Positions 25,314 through 33,292 of a stretch of 56,719 nt of DNA are shown here, piece by piece. Under the pieces are notes generated by a model, which saw only the letters and a program-made list of their open reading frames with translations, was not told the origin of the DNA and searched no databases. Positions within the stretch are counted from its first letter, which is position 1; each line of letters opens with the position of its first letter. A program made the position numbers and the translations under genes. The DNA comes from Chlorobium sp. (GTDB lineage Bacteria; Bacteroidota; Chlorobiia; Chlorobiales; Chlorobiaceae), in NCBI GenBank assembly GCA_005843815.1, contig SZYA01000002.1, positions 1 to 56,719 on the forward strand. The letters run 5' to 3'.

Positions 25314-26963
25314 ATGTCGAAATACGTTCCAAAACTCTCCGAGCTTAAAAAAGAGTTCGACGAAAAGCCCAGTGTTCTGAAAGGGGACTACTCTGCCCGG
25401 GAGTGGTGGGATATTCCCGTAGAGTTTCGCGACGGGAACTGGTGTTTTCCTGGTAAACCGGAGGTGCTTGCTGATCTTGGTTTCGCCAATCCAAGGAAAT
25501 GGATGGCCACTGACGATGATTGGCAATTGCCCGCAGGTTGGCAGAAAATCATCAGTGACGGGTTGCAGAGTCGGCTGAAAAAGTACCGTTCCCTGAAACT
25601 GTTTCTTGATAGCTGTGTTCGTTGTGGAGCCTGTGCCGACAAATGCCATTTTTTTCTGGGTACTGGAGATCCGAAAAATATGCCGGTTGTCCGGGCGGAA
25701 CTGCTTCGCTCGGTCTATCGCCATGATTTTCCTCTTGTCGAGAAGATTCTGAAAGGGTTTTCCGGCTCACGGAAGCTGACGGAAGCGGTGATCAAAGAGT
25801 GGCATATGTATTTTCACCAATGTACCGAATGCCGTCGCTGCTCTGTTTTTTGCCCCTTTGGGATTGATACGGCTGAGATAACCATGATGGTCAGGGAGCT
25901 GCTGAATCTTATCGGAGTGAATAACAACTGGATTCTTGCCCCTGTTTCGAACTGTAACCGTACCGGCAACCACCTTGGTATTGAGCCCCACACCTTTGTA
26001 CAGAATATAATGTCACTTGCTGAGGATGTTGAAGATCTGACAGGTGTTAACGTGGAGCCTACCTTCAATCGCAAAGGTGCGGAAGTGCTCTTCATTACAC
26101 CATCCGGGGATGTGTTCGGTGATCCTGGTGTCTATACGATGATGGGCTACCTGTTACTCTTCAAGCATATCGGTCTTGATTATACCATCAGCACCTACGC
26201 TTCTGAAGGTGGCAATTTTGGTATGTTCACCTCGAACGATATGATGAAGAAACTGAACGCCAAAATGTATCACGAAGCCAAGCGGCTGGGAGTGAAATGG
26301 ATACTTGGTGGTGAGTGTGGACACATGTGGCGTGTGGTGCATCAGTATATGAACACCATGAACGGCCCTGCTGATTTTCTTGAAGTGCCGGTCTCTCCGA
26401 TTACAGGAACCCGGTTTACCAATGCCGCGGCCACCAAAATGGTGCATATCGCAGAATTTACGGCCGATTTGATCTATCATAATAAGCTGAAACTGGATCC
26501 AAAACGGAACGATCATCTGCGGACAACTTTTCACGACTCCTGCAATGTCGCCAGAGGAATGGGCATGTTCGAAGAGCCTCGATATGTTCTTCGGAACGTC
26601 TGCAACAGCTTCCATGAAATGCCGGAGGATACCATAAGAGAGAAGACCTTCTGCTGTGGTTCAGGAAGTGGCCTGAATGCTGAGGAGAACATGGAAAATC
26701 GTATGAGAGGAGGATTTCCAAGAGCCAATGCGGTCAAGCAGGTCAAAGATCGTCATAAGGTTGATTCTCTGGTTACCATTTGTGCTATCGACCGTGCAAG
26801 TCTTCCCCCCTTGATGAAGTATTGGAATCCAGGAGTTTCTGTCTATGGTCTTCATGAACTTGTTGGTAATGCGCTTGTCATGCAGGGAGAGACGAAGAGA
26901 ACAACAGACTTGAGAGAGAACACCATGGCTGGTTTTGAGAATGGAGGTGATGATGAAGAGTAG
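25314..26963 (+). CDS. dsrK: DsrK, HdrD-like FeS subunit of DsrMKJOP
   Basis: A 549-residue cytoplasmic subunit. Two [4Fe-4S] motifs are seen at C101/C104/C107/C111 and C170/C173/C176/C180. The C-terminal CCG-type region contains FHDSCNVARGMG and TFCCGSGSGLN, the site thought to handle the DsrC disulfide or trisulfide, as in heterodisulfide reductase. The N-terminus has WWDIPVEFRDGNWCFPGK, typical of DsrK. The last 11 bases overlap the start of dsrJ. Confidence 0.95.
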   Translation: MSKYVPKLSELKKEFDEKPSVLKGDYSAREWWDIPVEFRDGNWCFPGKPEVLADLGFANPRKWMATDDDWQLPAGWQKIISDGLQSRLKKYRSLKLFLDSCVRCGACADKCHFFLGTGDPKNMPVVRAELLRSVYRHDFPLVEKILKGFSGSRKLTEAVIKEWHMYFHQCTECRRCSVFCPFGIDTAEITMMVRELLNLIGVNNNWILAPVSNCNRTGNHLGIEPHTFVQNIMSLAEDVEDLTGVNVEPTFNRKGAEVLFITPSGDVFGDPGVYTMMGYLLLFKHIGLDYTISTYASEGGNFGMFTSNDMMKKLNAKMYHEAKRLGVKWILGGECGHMWRVVHQYMNTMNGPADFLEVPVSPITGTRFTNAAATKMVHIAEFTADLIYHNKLKLDPKRNDHLRTTFHDSCNVARGMGMFEEPRYVLRNVCNSFHEMPEDTIREKTFCCGSGSGLNAEENMENRMRGGFPRANAVKQVKDRHKVDSLVTICAIDRASLPPLMKYWNPGVSVYGLHELVGNALVMQGETKRTTDLRENTMAGFENGGDDEE

Positions 26964-27333
26964 AAAACTGCTGTGGCTTGTTACTTTTGCTGCGATTTCT
27001 CTTTTTGCTGCATTTTATCTTTTTAGCAATGGTGAGGCAGAAACGCCACAGAAGCCTCTCGCTCGTGTTTCGGTTGTTGACAGCACAAAGTGCATCGCCC
27101 CAAAAGAGTTCATGCGTGCCAACCACATGCAGGTGTTGCATGGATGGGAGAGGTCAGTGGTGCGAGATGGAGATCGAGTGCATATCGCCTCAAATGGGAG
27201 CCGGTTTCAGAAGAGCCTGGGTACTTGTCTTGGTTGTCATAACAACCGGCTTTTCTGCTTTAGCTGTCATAGCTATGCCAATGTTAAACCAAAGTGCTGG
27301 AATTGTCATCTCTCGCCGATGGAAACACAATGA
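26953..27333 (+). CDS. dsrJ: DsrJ, periplasmic triheme cytochrome c
   Basis: A 126-residue cytochrome anchored by an uncleaved N-terminal helix (residues 6-24). Three heme c sites are visible: CLGCH (92-96), CFSCH (102-106) and CWNCH (115-119). C47 (DSTKCIAP) is the candidate for the unusual His/Cys heme ligation described for DsrJ. ATG 26953 is five bases after GGAGG; ATG 26950 is an alternative. The start lies within dsrK and the end overlaps dsrO by 4 bases. Confidence 0.93.
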   Translation: MKSRKLLWLVTFAAISLFAAFYLFSNGEAETPQKPLARVSVVDSTKCIAPKEFMRANHMQVLHGWERSVVRDGDRVHIASNGSRFQKSLGTCLGCHNNRLFCFSCHSYANVKPKCWNCHLSPMETQ

Positions 27334-28109
27334 TGAATGAACAACGAAGAGAATTTATCAAGAAAACCGCATTAGGGGTTTTTGTAGGTCTCGGTGCGGC
27401 ATCCGGGCTGGTTCCAGCATTTTCACTGGAAAAAACGGCTCTTCCCGTCTGGGATGAAAAGCCTGTACCAGGAAAAATTCGCTGGGGGATGTTGATTGAT
27501 ACCCGAAAATGCAAGGAGGGTTGTCAGCAGTGTGTTGCAGCGTGCCATCATGAGCATAATGTGCCTGCCTTCAAAAACCGGAGAGAGGAGATTCGATGGA
27601 TCTGGAAAAATTCATACAAGAATGTTTTTCCGACTGCAGATAATGCCGGTGCCAGCAAAGAGATTCAGAGCCGTACCTTTCTCTCGTTGTGCAACCACTG
27701 TGCCGATTCTCCCTGTACACAAATCTGCCCGACCGGAGCAACGTTTAAGCGCTGGGACGGTATTGTTGAGATTGATTATCATCGTTGTATTGGATGTCGC
27801 TTCTGTATGCCAGCTTGCCCTTATGGCTCGCTGAGTTTTAACTGGCAGGACCCGCGGACAGCGATTGTTGATCCGGTTACGGCATATCCGACAAGGGAGC
27901 AGGGCGTCGTTGAAAAGTGCAATTTCTGCTCAGACAGGCTGATCAAGGGTTTGCAGCCAGCGTGCGTTGAAGTGTGTCCTGAGCAGGCTCTTGTTTTCGG
28001 TGATCTGAACGATCCCGCCTCGGATATTCGCGTACTGCTTGAAAGCAATGTTACCATGCAGAGGAAGCCGGAGTTGGGAACCAAACCTTCAGTTTTTTAC
28101 ATTATTTAA
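27330..28109 (+). CDS. dsrO: DsrO, periplasmic ferredoxin-like subunit of DsrMKJOP
   Basis: A 259-residue FeS protein. The N-terminus has a twin-arginine signal ([11 protein letters not shown], Arg 6-7) and hydrophobic core, so it is exported folded. Four Cys clusters follow: [36 protein letters not shown] and a CNFC ... CVEVC set. Start ATG 27330 overlaps the dsrJ stop (ATGA); ATG 27333 is an alternative. It pairs with DsrP and DsrJ on the outer side of the membrane. Confidence 0.93.
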   Translation: MMNEQRREFIKKTALGVFVGLGAASGLVPAFSLEKTALPVWDEKPVPGKIRWGMLIDTRKCKEGCQQCVAACHHEHNVPAFKNRREEIRWIWKNSYKNVFPTADNAGASKEIQSRTFLSLCNHCADSPCTQICPTGATFKRWDGIVEIDYHRCIGCRFCMPACPYGSLSFNWQDPRTAIVDPVTAYPTREQGVVEKCNFCSDRLIKGLQPACVEVCPEQALVFGDLNDPASDIRVLLESNVTMQRKPELGTKPSVFYII

Positions 28110-28118
28110 CGTTTTCCC

Positions 28119-29204
28119 ATGATTGAGAAAGCTCTGAAAGGAAACCGCAGTTACTGGATCTGGACACTGTTCCTTGGTGCGCTTGTTGCTTCCGGCCTCT
28201 CTGCCTATTATCAGCAGAGATGGCTCGGCCTGACAGTTACAGGTATGGGGCGTGAGGCGAGTTGGGGGTTGTATACAGCACAATTCACCTTTCTTGTTGG
28301 TGTTGCAGCTTCCGCAGTTATGGTCACTCTGCTTCATCAGAAGGAGTTGACTAAAACAGTTATCATTGCGCTGTTTATGGCGGCATCAGCAACCTTGATG
28401 AGTATCCTGTTTGCTGTCGCTGATATGGGAAAGCCCGATCGTCTGCTCAACATCATTTTCTACACAAATCCCCGATCACTGGTTTTCTGGGATCTCCTGT
28501 TTCTTTCGGGTTATCTTGCCACAACTCTCACCGCCGGATGGGCAATGCTTGGCGCTGAGAAGAAGGGGGTGCCCCCGCCTGCGTGGGTCAAGTCGCTCCT
28601 GAATCTCTCAATTCCTTTGGCGGTCGGTATCTTTTTTGCAACAGCATTTCTCTATGGTGGCTTGCCTGATCTAAGTCTCTGGGTGACGGGAGTGCTTGCA
28701 CTACGTTTTATAGCTTCAGCCTTTGCAGCAGGCATGGCGTTGTTGATTTTGGTTACTCTTATCGTGAAGAAAACGAAAGGGTTAGATACCGGAAAAGAGG
28801 CAAGAGAGAAGCTTGCCATGGTAGCAACTTACGCTGGAGTAGCCAATGTTCTGCTGCTTGGTGTTCAATTTTTTACTACATTCTATGGCAATGCACCGTT
28901 ACTATGGTTTTCCCTCATAGCCGGAGTTGTTTCGGTGGCGATTCTTTTGATTCCCGCCTCAAGAAAATCACAGCAGTGGCTTGTCGCGGCCTGCACCGCT
29001 CTTGTTCTCTCCGTATGGGTTGACAAGAGTGCCGGATTGCTGATTGGAGGAGAGCTTTTTCCTGCACCGCTTGGTTCAATTGTTACCTATGCACCAACGT
29101 CAACAGAGATGTTTGTTGTTGCTGGAATCTGGAGTTTTGGTTCCCTGTTGTTTACGGCACTGTTAAAGGTTGTCGTTGCAGTAAAGGCGGAACATAGAGG
29201 TTGA
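28119..29204 (+). CDS. dsrP: DsrP, NrfD-type membrane subunit of DsrMKJOP
   Basis: A 361-residue inner-membrane protein of the NrfD/PsrC family with about ten hydrophobic segments. The early [28 protein letters not shown] and [32 protein letters not shown] segments are typical. It exchanges electrons with quinone and DsrO. It is the last gene before a strong terminator, which marks the end of the core dsr transcript. Confidence 0.93.
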   Translation: MIEKALKGNRSYWIWTLFLGALVASGLSAYYQQRWLGLTVTGMGREASWGLYTAQFTFLVGVAASAVMVTLLHQKELTKTVIIALFMAASATLMSILFAVADMGKPDRLLNIIFYTNPRSLVFWDLLFLSGYLATTLTAGWAMLGAEKKGVPPPAWVKSLLNLSIPLAVGIFFATAFLYGGLPDLSLWVTGVLALRFIASAFAAGMALLILVTLIVKKTKGLDTGKEAREKLAMVATYAGVANVLLLGVQFFTTFYGNAPLLWFSLIAGVVSVAILLIPASRKSQQWLVAACTALVLSVWVDKSAGLLIGGELFPAPLGSIVTYAPTSTEMFVVAGIWSFGSLLFTALLKVVVAVKAEHRG

Positions 29205-29245
29205 TTGCTTGCTGTAGAGTTATCTTTTTTGAACTATTATGTAAG

Positions 29246-29286
29246 GGCTCCCTGCTTTTCGGGTATGCAGGGGGCCAGTTTTTTTT
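29246..29286 (+). terminator. Rho-independent terminator after dsrP
   Basis: A 10-bp stem GGCTCCCTGC (29246-29255) / GCAGGGGGCC (29267-29276), with one G-T pair and an 11-base loop, followed by a run of eight T (29279-29286). It lies between dsrP and dsrV, so the siroheme genes need read-through or their own promoter. Confidence 0.85.
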
Positions 29287-29341
29287 GATGGAAGCTTTTT
29301 GTCATGGGAGTTTTACGGGTTTTACGGTAAAAGGAGAGATC

Positions 29342-29791
29342 ATGAAGAGTTTTTTGCCACTGAATATCAGGATAGATAACAAGAAAATTCTCTTTGTTGG
29401 GGGTGGTAAAATTGCACTCCACAAGATTAAGTCAGTGGTGCAGTACACCCGAAATATTTCTGTTGTTTCGCCTGAGATTCAGGACGAGTTGCATCAGATG
29501 GGCTTTACAGAGATTTGTAAAGAGTATGAAACCTCAGATCTTGATGGCTATTTTCTGGTTTATGCCTGTACCAACAACTTTGAGGTGAACCGAAGGATAA
29601 AAGAGGATGCGGCAGATTACGGAATTCTGGTCAATGTTGTTGATAACAGGGAGCTATCAGATTTTATCTCACCAGCGGTTATCAAGCAGGATGAGATGAC
29701 CATTGCGGTCTCTTCAAATGGTGAAAATGTAAAAAAATCAGTGGAGTGGCGGAATAAATTGAAATCGATCGTGCAACGTGGTAATTTCTGA
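29342..29791 (+). CDS. dsrV: DsrV, precorrin-2 dehydrogenase / sirohydrochlorin ferrochelatase-like
   Basis: A 149-residue protein homologous to the N-terminal part of CysG (Met8p-like). The NAD-binding segment [15 protein letters not shown] is near residue 14, and [29 protein letters not shown] is the typical core. It converts precorrin-2 to sirohydrochlorin and possibly inserts iron, for the siroheme of DsrAB. ATG 29342 with AAAGGAGAG upstream is chosen; earlier in-frame starts run through the terminator and are rejected. The length is short for a full CysG N-terminal module (about 210), so the dimerisation part is missing. Confidence 0.87.
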   Translation: MKSFLPLNIRIDNKKILFVGGGKIALHKIKSVVQYTRNISVVSPEIQDELHQMGFTEICKEYETSDLDGYFLVYACTNNFEVNRRIKEDAADYGILVNVVDNRELSDFISPAVIKQDEMTIAVSSNGENVKKSVEWRNKLKSIVQRGNF

Positions 29792-29821
29792 GTCACTTGT
29801 TTCAATAAGAGGAATGAAGTC

Positions 29822-30856
29822 ATGAAGAAGAAAGCAGATACTCATATACCGGTTCCGGATCCGCAGAAAAGGGGGTATGTCTATATTATTGGTGCCGGTC
29901 CGGGTGATCCGGAACTGCTGACCATCAAGGCCGCGAGGGTTTTACGTGAGGCGGACGTTATTCTTTATGATGATCTGGTCAGCAGTGACCTTGTCGCACA
30001 GTTCAATGCGCGTAAAATCTATACCGGAAAACGCAAGGACAGTCACCATTTTGAGCAGGATGCCATCAACGACGAGATTCTTCGTCATGCACGTGATGGA
30101 AAAATAGTTGCACGGCTCAAAGGTGGAGATCCCTTTATTTTTGGACGTGGTGGCGAAGAGATAGAGGTGCTGAGAGAGAATGGGATAGGGTACGAGATTA
30201 TACCTGGTATTACCGCTGCACATGGTGCCAGCGCTTATACAGAGATACCGCTGACGTTGAGAAAAGTCTCCTCCTCAGTCGCTTTTTGTACCGGTCATCC
30301 GGTCAGTAAAATCCAGGTGCCCGATGCCGATACTCTTGTCTACTACATGGTGGCCTCTACGGTTCATGAGGTGCTTGATGCGGTGGCACTACAGGGGCGT
30401 GAGGATGCGACCCCTGTTGCAATTGTGCAGAATGCGACGAGGTATAATCAGAACATTATTACCGGTACATTGGGTGAGTTGAGAAAAGGAGACAAGCAGG
30501 TTTATTCCCCGGCGCTTCTGATTATCGGCGATAATATTCGGCACTCCATTGAGGATAACTGGTACTCCAAAAAGAAAAAAATAGTGATCGCAGGGGAGGA
30601 TTTCAGCATATCCAATGCTGCTGACTCTGTAAAGGTATATTTTACCTGCAAGCGTGAGCATGCTGATTATACTGCCGACGAGCGGGATGAACCTATAGAT
30701 CTCGAGTATATTGATGAGATCTATTTTTCATCACCATCTTGTGTCAGGGATTTCCATACCGCCTATCAGTCGCTACCTGAAAAAATCAGGGTGATAACGG
30801 TCGATCAGGCCACTCAAGAGGAGTATGAAATGCTTTTCGCCAAGGGCGGGAAATGA
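29822..30856 (+). CDS. dsrW: DsrW, uroporphyrinogen-III C-methyltransferase with extra C-terminal domain
   Basis: A 344-residue SUMT/CobA-type enzyme that makes precorrin-2. Motifs: [37 protein letters not shown] and [18 protein letters not shown], all typical. The methyltransferase fold ends near residue 245. The last 95 residues or so ([13 protein letters not shown] ... [13 protein letters not shown] ... [16 protein letters not shown]) resemble the second half of uroporphyrinogen-III synthase (HemD) but are too short to be a working one. An AGAGGA site precedes the ATG, 30 bases after dsrV. It supplies siroheme with DsrV and DsrN. Confidence 0.88.
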   Translation: MKKKADTHIPVPDPQKRGYVYIIGAGPGDPELLTIKAARVLREADVILYDDLVSSDLVAQFNARKIYTGKRKDSHHFEQDAINDEILRHARDGKIVARLKGGDPFIFGRGGEEIEVLRENGIGYEIIPGITAAHGASAYTEIPLTLRKVSSSVAFCTGHPVSKIQVPDADTLVYYMVASTVHEVLDAVALQGREDATPVAIVQNATRYNQNIITGTLGELRKGDKQVYSPALLIIGDNIRHSIEDNWYSKKKKIVIAGEDFSISNAADSVKVYFTCKREHADYTADERDEPIDLEYIDEIYFSSPSCVRDFHTAYQSLPEKIRVITVDQATQEEYEMLFAKGGK

Positions 30857-30918
30857 TACGTATTATTTTGTGTTGCGCATAAAAATACTTGTTCAGGTGT
30901 TGCTTGGTTGCATATGTG

Positions 30919-31030
30919 ACCACCCCGTCAGGCTTCGCCTGCCACCCCTCCGATGGAGGGGAATTTTCTCCCGTCACTCCTCATCTTAATTCCCCTCCAC
31001 TGGAGGGGTGCCCCGCAGGGGCGGGGTGGT
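30919..31030. repeat. Large imperfect palindromic element (REP/MITE-like)
   Basis: Outer arms ACCACCCCG (30919-30927) / CGGGGTGGT (31022-31030) enclose a second inverted pair, TGGAGGGGAATT (30954-30965) / AATTCCCCTCCA (30988-30999). Each half also has its own hairpin: CCCCTCC-GAT-GGAGGGG at 30945-30961 and CCCCTCCA-C-TGGAGGGG at 30992-31008. It lies between the convergent dsrW and bshB genes and has no coding capacity. The layout is like REP/BIME-type elements mobilised by RAYT transposases; copies elsewhere in the genome are expected but cannot be seen here. Confidence 0.75.
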
Positions 31031-31085
31031 TCTTGACAACAGCAGGAAATGATAGGTAATATTAAGTGGTCACCACCATCCTTTA

Positions 31086-31820
31086 TCAAAAGACTTTCGT
31101 AAAAGAGCTTATCCCTAACGTGCCGGAGAGTTTGAACCCTTCTCCGTAGAGTGTACCGATTTGTTCTCCAAGGTAGCGGGCCCGGGCTTCGAGGCCGGTG
31201 AGGAATTCCCGGCGTTTGATGAGTGTTTTTGGTTCTTCCGCCCTTCCCTCCTTAAAGAACTGTGTTCCAAAGGCAAGAACGCCTTTTCTTGATGCTTCGA
31301 AGGTTGTTGAGATATCAACGATAATGTCTGGTTCAAGGTGTTTGAACTGGGTATAGTAGAGCAGGTGTTTGGGACGGTGGGGCACCTGTGCCGTGCCGTT
31401 TATGGTGGTGGTGAGTTGTTGCAGACCGGCATAGTAGCAAGCCTCTGTCACCAGTTTTGAGGCTTTGATGTGGTCGGGGTGGCGTTCGTCGGGTGGGTTG
31501 GCAAACACGACGGTTGGTCTGAACTTCCTGATCACCTTGATTATTTCAGCAATGTTCTCTTCAGTATGAAAGAGTTTGGAGTCGCCCAGGTCAAGGGTGG
31601 TTCTGCTCTGGTAGCCCATCAGTAATGTTGCTGTTGCAGCCTCTTGTTTTCTTGTTTCAGGGGTGCCGTGTGTCCCCATTTCGCCTCTGGTGAGATCGCA
31701 TACCGCGACGCTCTTCCCTTCGTTCATGATGTTAAGCAGCGTTGCCCCGCATGAAAGTTCTACATCATCGGGGTGGGCGCCATAGGCAAGCGCATAAACT
31801 GGTTCTGGTGATTGTTCCAA
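31086..31820 (-). CDS. bshB1: BshB-type deacetylase (bacillithiol pathway)
   Basis: A 244-residue LmbE/PIG-L family zinc hydrolase. The zinc-binding motif AHPDDVELSCGAT is at residues 15-27, with PDERHPDH further on as the second metal motif. BshB1 removes the acetyl group from GlcNAc-malate in bacillithiol synthesis, and green sulfur bacteria are known to make N-methyl-bacillithiol. A TTG at 31820 with AGGA four bases upstream is the likely start. It is convergent with dsrW, with the palindromic repeat in between. Confidence 0.82.
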   Translation of the reverse strand: MEQSPEPVYALAYGAHPDDVELSCGATLLNIMNEGKSVAVCDLTRGEMGTHGTPETRKQEAATATLLMGYQSRTTLDLGDSKLFHTEENIAEIIKVIRKFRPTVVFANPPDERHPDHIKASKLVTEACYYAGLQQLTTTINGTAQVPHRPKHLLYYTQFKHLEPDIIVDISTTFEASRKGVLAFGTQFFKEGRAEEPKTLIKRREFLTGLEARARYLGEQIGTLYGEGFKLSGTLGISSFTKVF

Positions 31821-31888
31821 TTGTCCTGTGGTTTATCTGTTATATTGGCGTTCAGTTATAACTTTTGACAACATACCATTTCTGAGCA

Positions 31889-32353
31889 ATGATCAAGGTA
31901 AAGATAGTTCGTCTTCACAAACAAGCAATAGTGCCGGTTTATGCTACCGCTCATGCGGCGGGTATGGATATTTCAGCCTGCCTTGAAGAGCCGGTAACGC
32001 TTGAGCCCTTGTCAACAGCGCTCATTCCTTCAGGATTTGCCATTGAGTTACCCGAAGGGTATGAGGCTCAGCTTCGTCCGAGGAGCGGGCTGGCCTTGCG
32101 CTCAATGATTTCGCTCCCAAACTCTCCGGCAACAATTGATGCTGATTATCGTGGGGAGGTTAAAGTTATCCTCATCAATCACGGGAGAGAGCCATTCACC
32201 GTTTGCCATGGTGATCGTGTTGCGCAGATGGTGGTGGCAAGGGTTGAGCAGGTACATTTTGAAGAGGTGGAGGAGCTTGGCTCAACGGTTCGAGGCGAAG
32301 GGGGATTTGGTCACACAGGCACCGGTTTCCGGCAGGTTGGGCAACCAGGCTGA
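31889..32353 (+). CDS. dut: dUTPase (deoxyuridine 5'-triphosphate nucleotidohydrolase)
   Basis: A 154-residue trimeric-type dUTPase that hydrolyses dUTP to dUMP. The five family motifs are present: AGMDISA near residue 25, RPRSGLAL near 71, [12 protein letters not shown] near 89, GDRVAQMVV near 112, and the C-terminal [10 protein letters not shown]. It lies divergently from bshB and is followed by the convergent repeat protein gene. Confidence 0.94.
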   Translation: MIKVKIVRLHKQAIVPVYATAHAAGMDISACLEEPVTLEPLSTALIPSGFAIELPEGYEAQLRPRSGLALRSMISLPNSPATIDADYRGEVKVILINHGREPFTVCHGDRVAQMVVARVEQVHFEEVEELGSTVRGEGGFGHTGTGFRQVGQPG

Positions 32354-32414
32354 GCGAGGCACCCCCCCGGTAAGAGAAGCTTCGCTCAATATGATGGCTG
32401 GAGAACTCTTTGTC

Positions 32415-33116
32415 TCAGAGTTGATTAGCTTGAACAGGCGGGGCTGTAACAACCTCTTTTGGAGTGAAGCGGATCTCTGTGACATCTTTCTTCTGCCTGT
32501 TTCCTGAGGTACCACCCATTCCCCCCGGCACAAAGGAGTTGTTCATGAGCTGCCCAAGCCCGAGGCTGACGTTGTTGAAGAGGTTCTGTATTTGGTTTGA
32601 GCTGCCAACTGTATTCAGGTTTTCGAGCAAACCGGTCCATAATTTGCCGAGTTCCTGAAAAGAGTTTTGGGTGGTGGAGGTCACGCCATCAATCAGTTGC
32701 CCGGAAACGGAGGTAACATTGTTGAAAATCTCCTGTACGGGTTGTGAATTGATGGTGGAGGTCACGCCGTCAATCAGTTGTCCTGTCGCCGAAGTGACAG
32801 AATTGATCACTCCCTGAATTGATTCGACCGTAATGGTAGAGGTGACACCGTCAATCAGTTGTCCGGTAGCTGAACTGACAGAATTGAACACTCCCTGTAC
32901 TGGCTCAGATTTGATTGTAGAGGAGACACCTTCAATAATCATTCCGGTCGCTGAGCTTACCGAACTGATTGCCTCCTGCACCGATTCAATTGTTGAGTCA
33001 ATCAAGGAACCCATGCTTCCAATCAGATGAGCCATGTCACCATTTCCGATGCCGTTTTCCGGATTGCCCGTTGAGGCAGGTGTACCCGCCGACTTGCTGA
33101 GTTCTTCTGCAGCCAT
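32415..33116 (-). CDS. Tandem-repeat amphipathic protein, possible chlorosome envelope protein
   Basis: A 233-residue protein. Residues 44-151 contain four repeats of 27 residues (core SATGQLIDGVTSTI), and a fifth degenerate copy sits near 174-196. The repeats alternate small, hydrophobic and Ser/Thr residues, giving long amphipathic helices. No signal peptide is seen. Such composition resembles chlorosome envelope proteins of the CsmC/CsmD/CsmH type, and the next gene is a carotenoid desaturase, whose product is stored in chlorosomes. This is an inference, as no signature specific to those families was proven. The start MAAEELSK (33116) is preferred; the frame extends to a TTG at 33170. Confidence 0.6.
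   Translation of the reverse strand: MAAEELSKSAGTPASTGNPENGIGNGDMAHLIGSMGSLIDSTIESVQEAISSVSSATGMIIEGVSSTIKSEPVQGVFNSVSSATGQLIDGVTSTITVESIQGVINSVTSATGQLIDGVTSTINSQPVQEIFNNVTSVSGQLIDGVTSTTQNSFQELGKLWTGLLENLNTVGSSNQIQNLFNNVSLGLGQLMNNSFVPGGMGGTSGNRQKKDVTEIRFTPKEVVTAPPVQANQL
32664..32987 (-). repeat. Four in-frame 81-bp coding repeats
   Basis: Four consecutive 81-bp units encode the 27-residue repeats of the overlapping protein. Units 2 and 3 are most alike. No spacers lie between them, so this is not a CRISPR array. Confidence 0.75.
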
Positions 33117-33292
33117 AATTATAAGGATATTAATAGTGAGTAAATGAAAGAAATTTTTTGAATATAACAACTTATTTGCTAAGTCGTCACATCTTGCTGC
33201 TATTTACTGAAAGTGATGCACATCCTTCGTGGTGCTACAATATTTCTCATGCAGAGTCTGATTGACATCTTTGGGGGAACTTGTTTTGCCGC

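Noticed and set aside
32664-32987. Regular repeats that could suggest a CRISPR array
   Set aside because: Units of 81 bp are contiguous, in frame and without unique spacers. They encode a repeated protein segment, and no cas gene is near.
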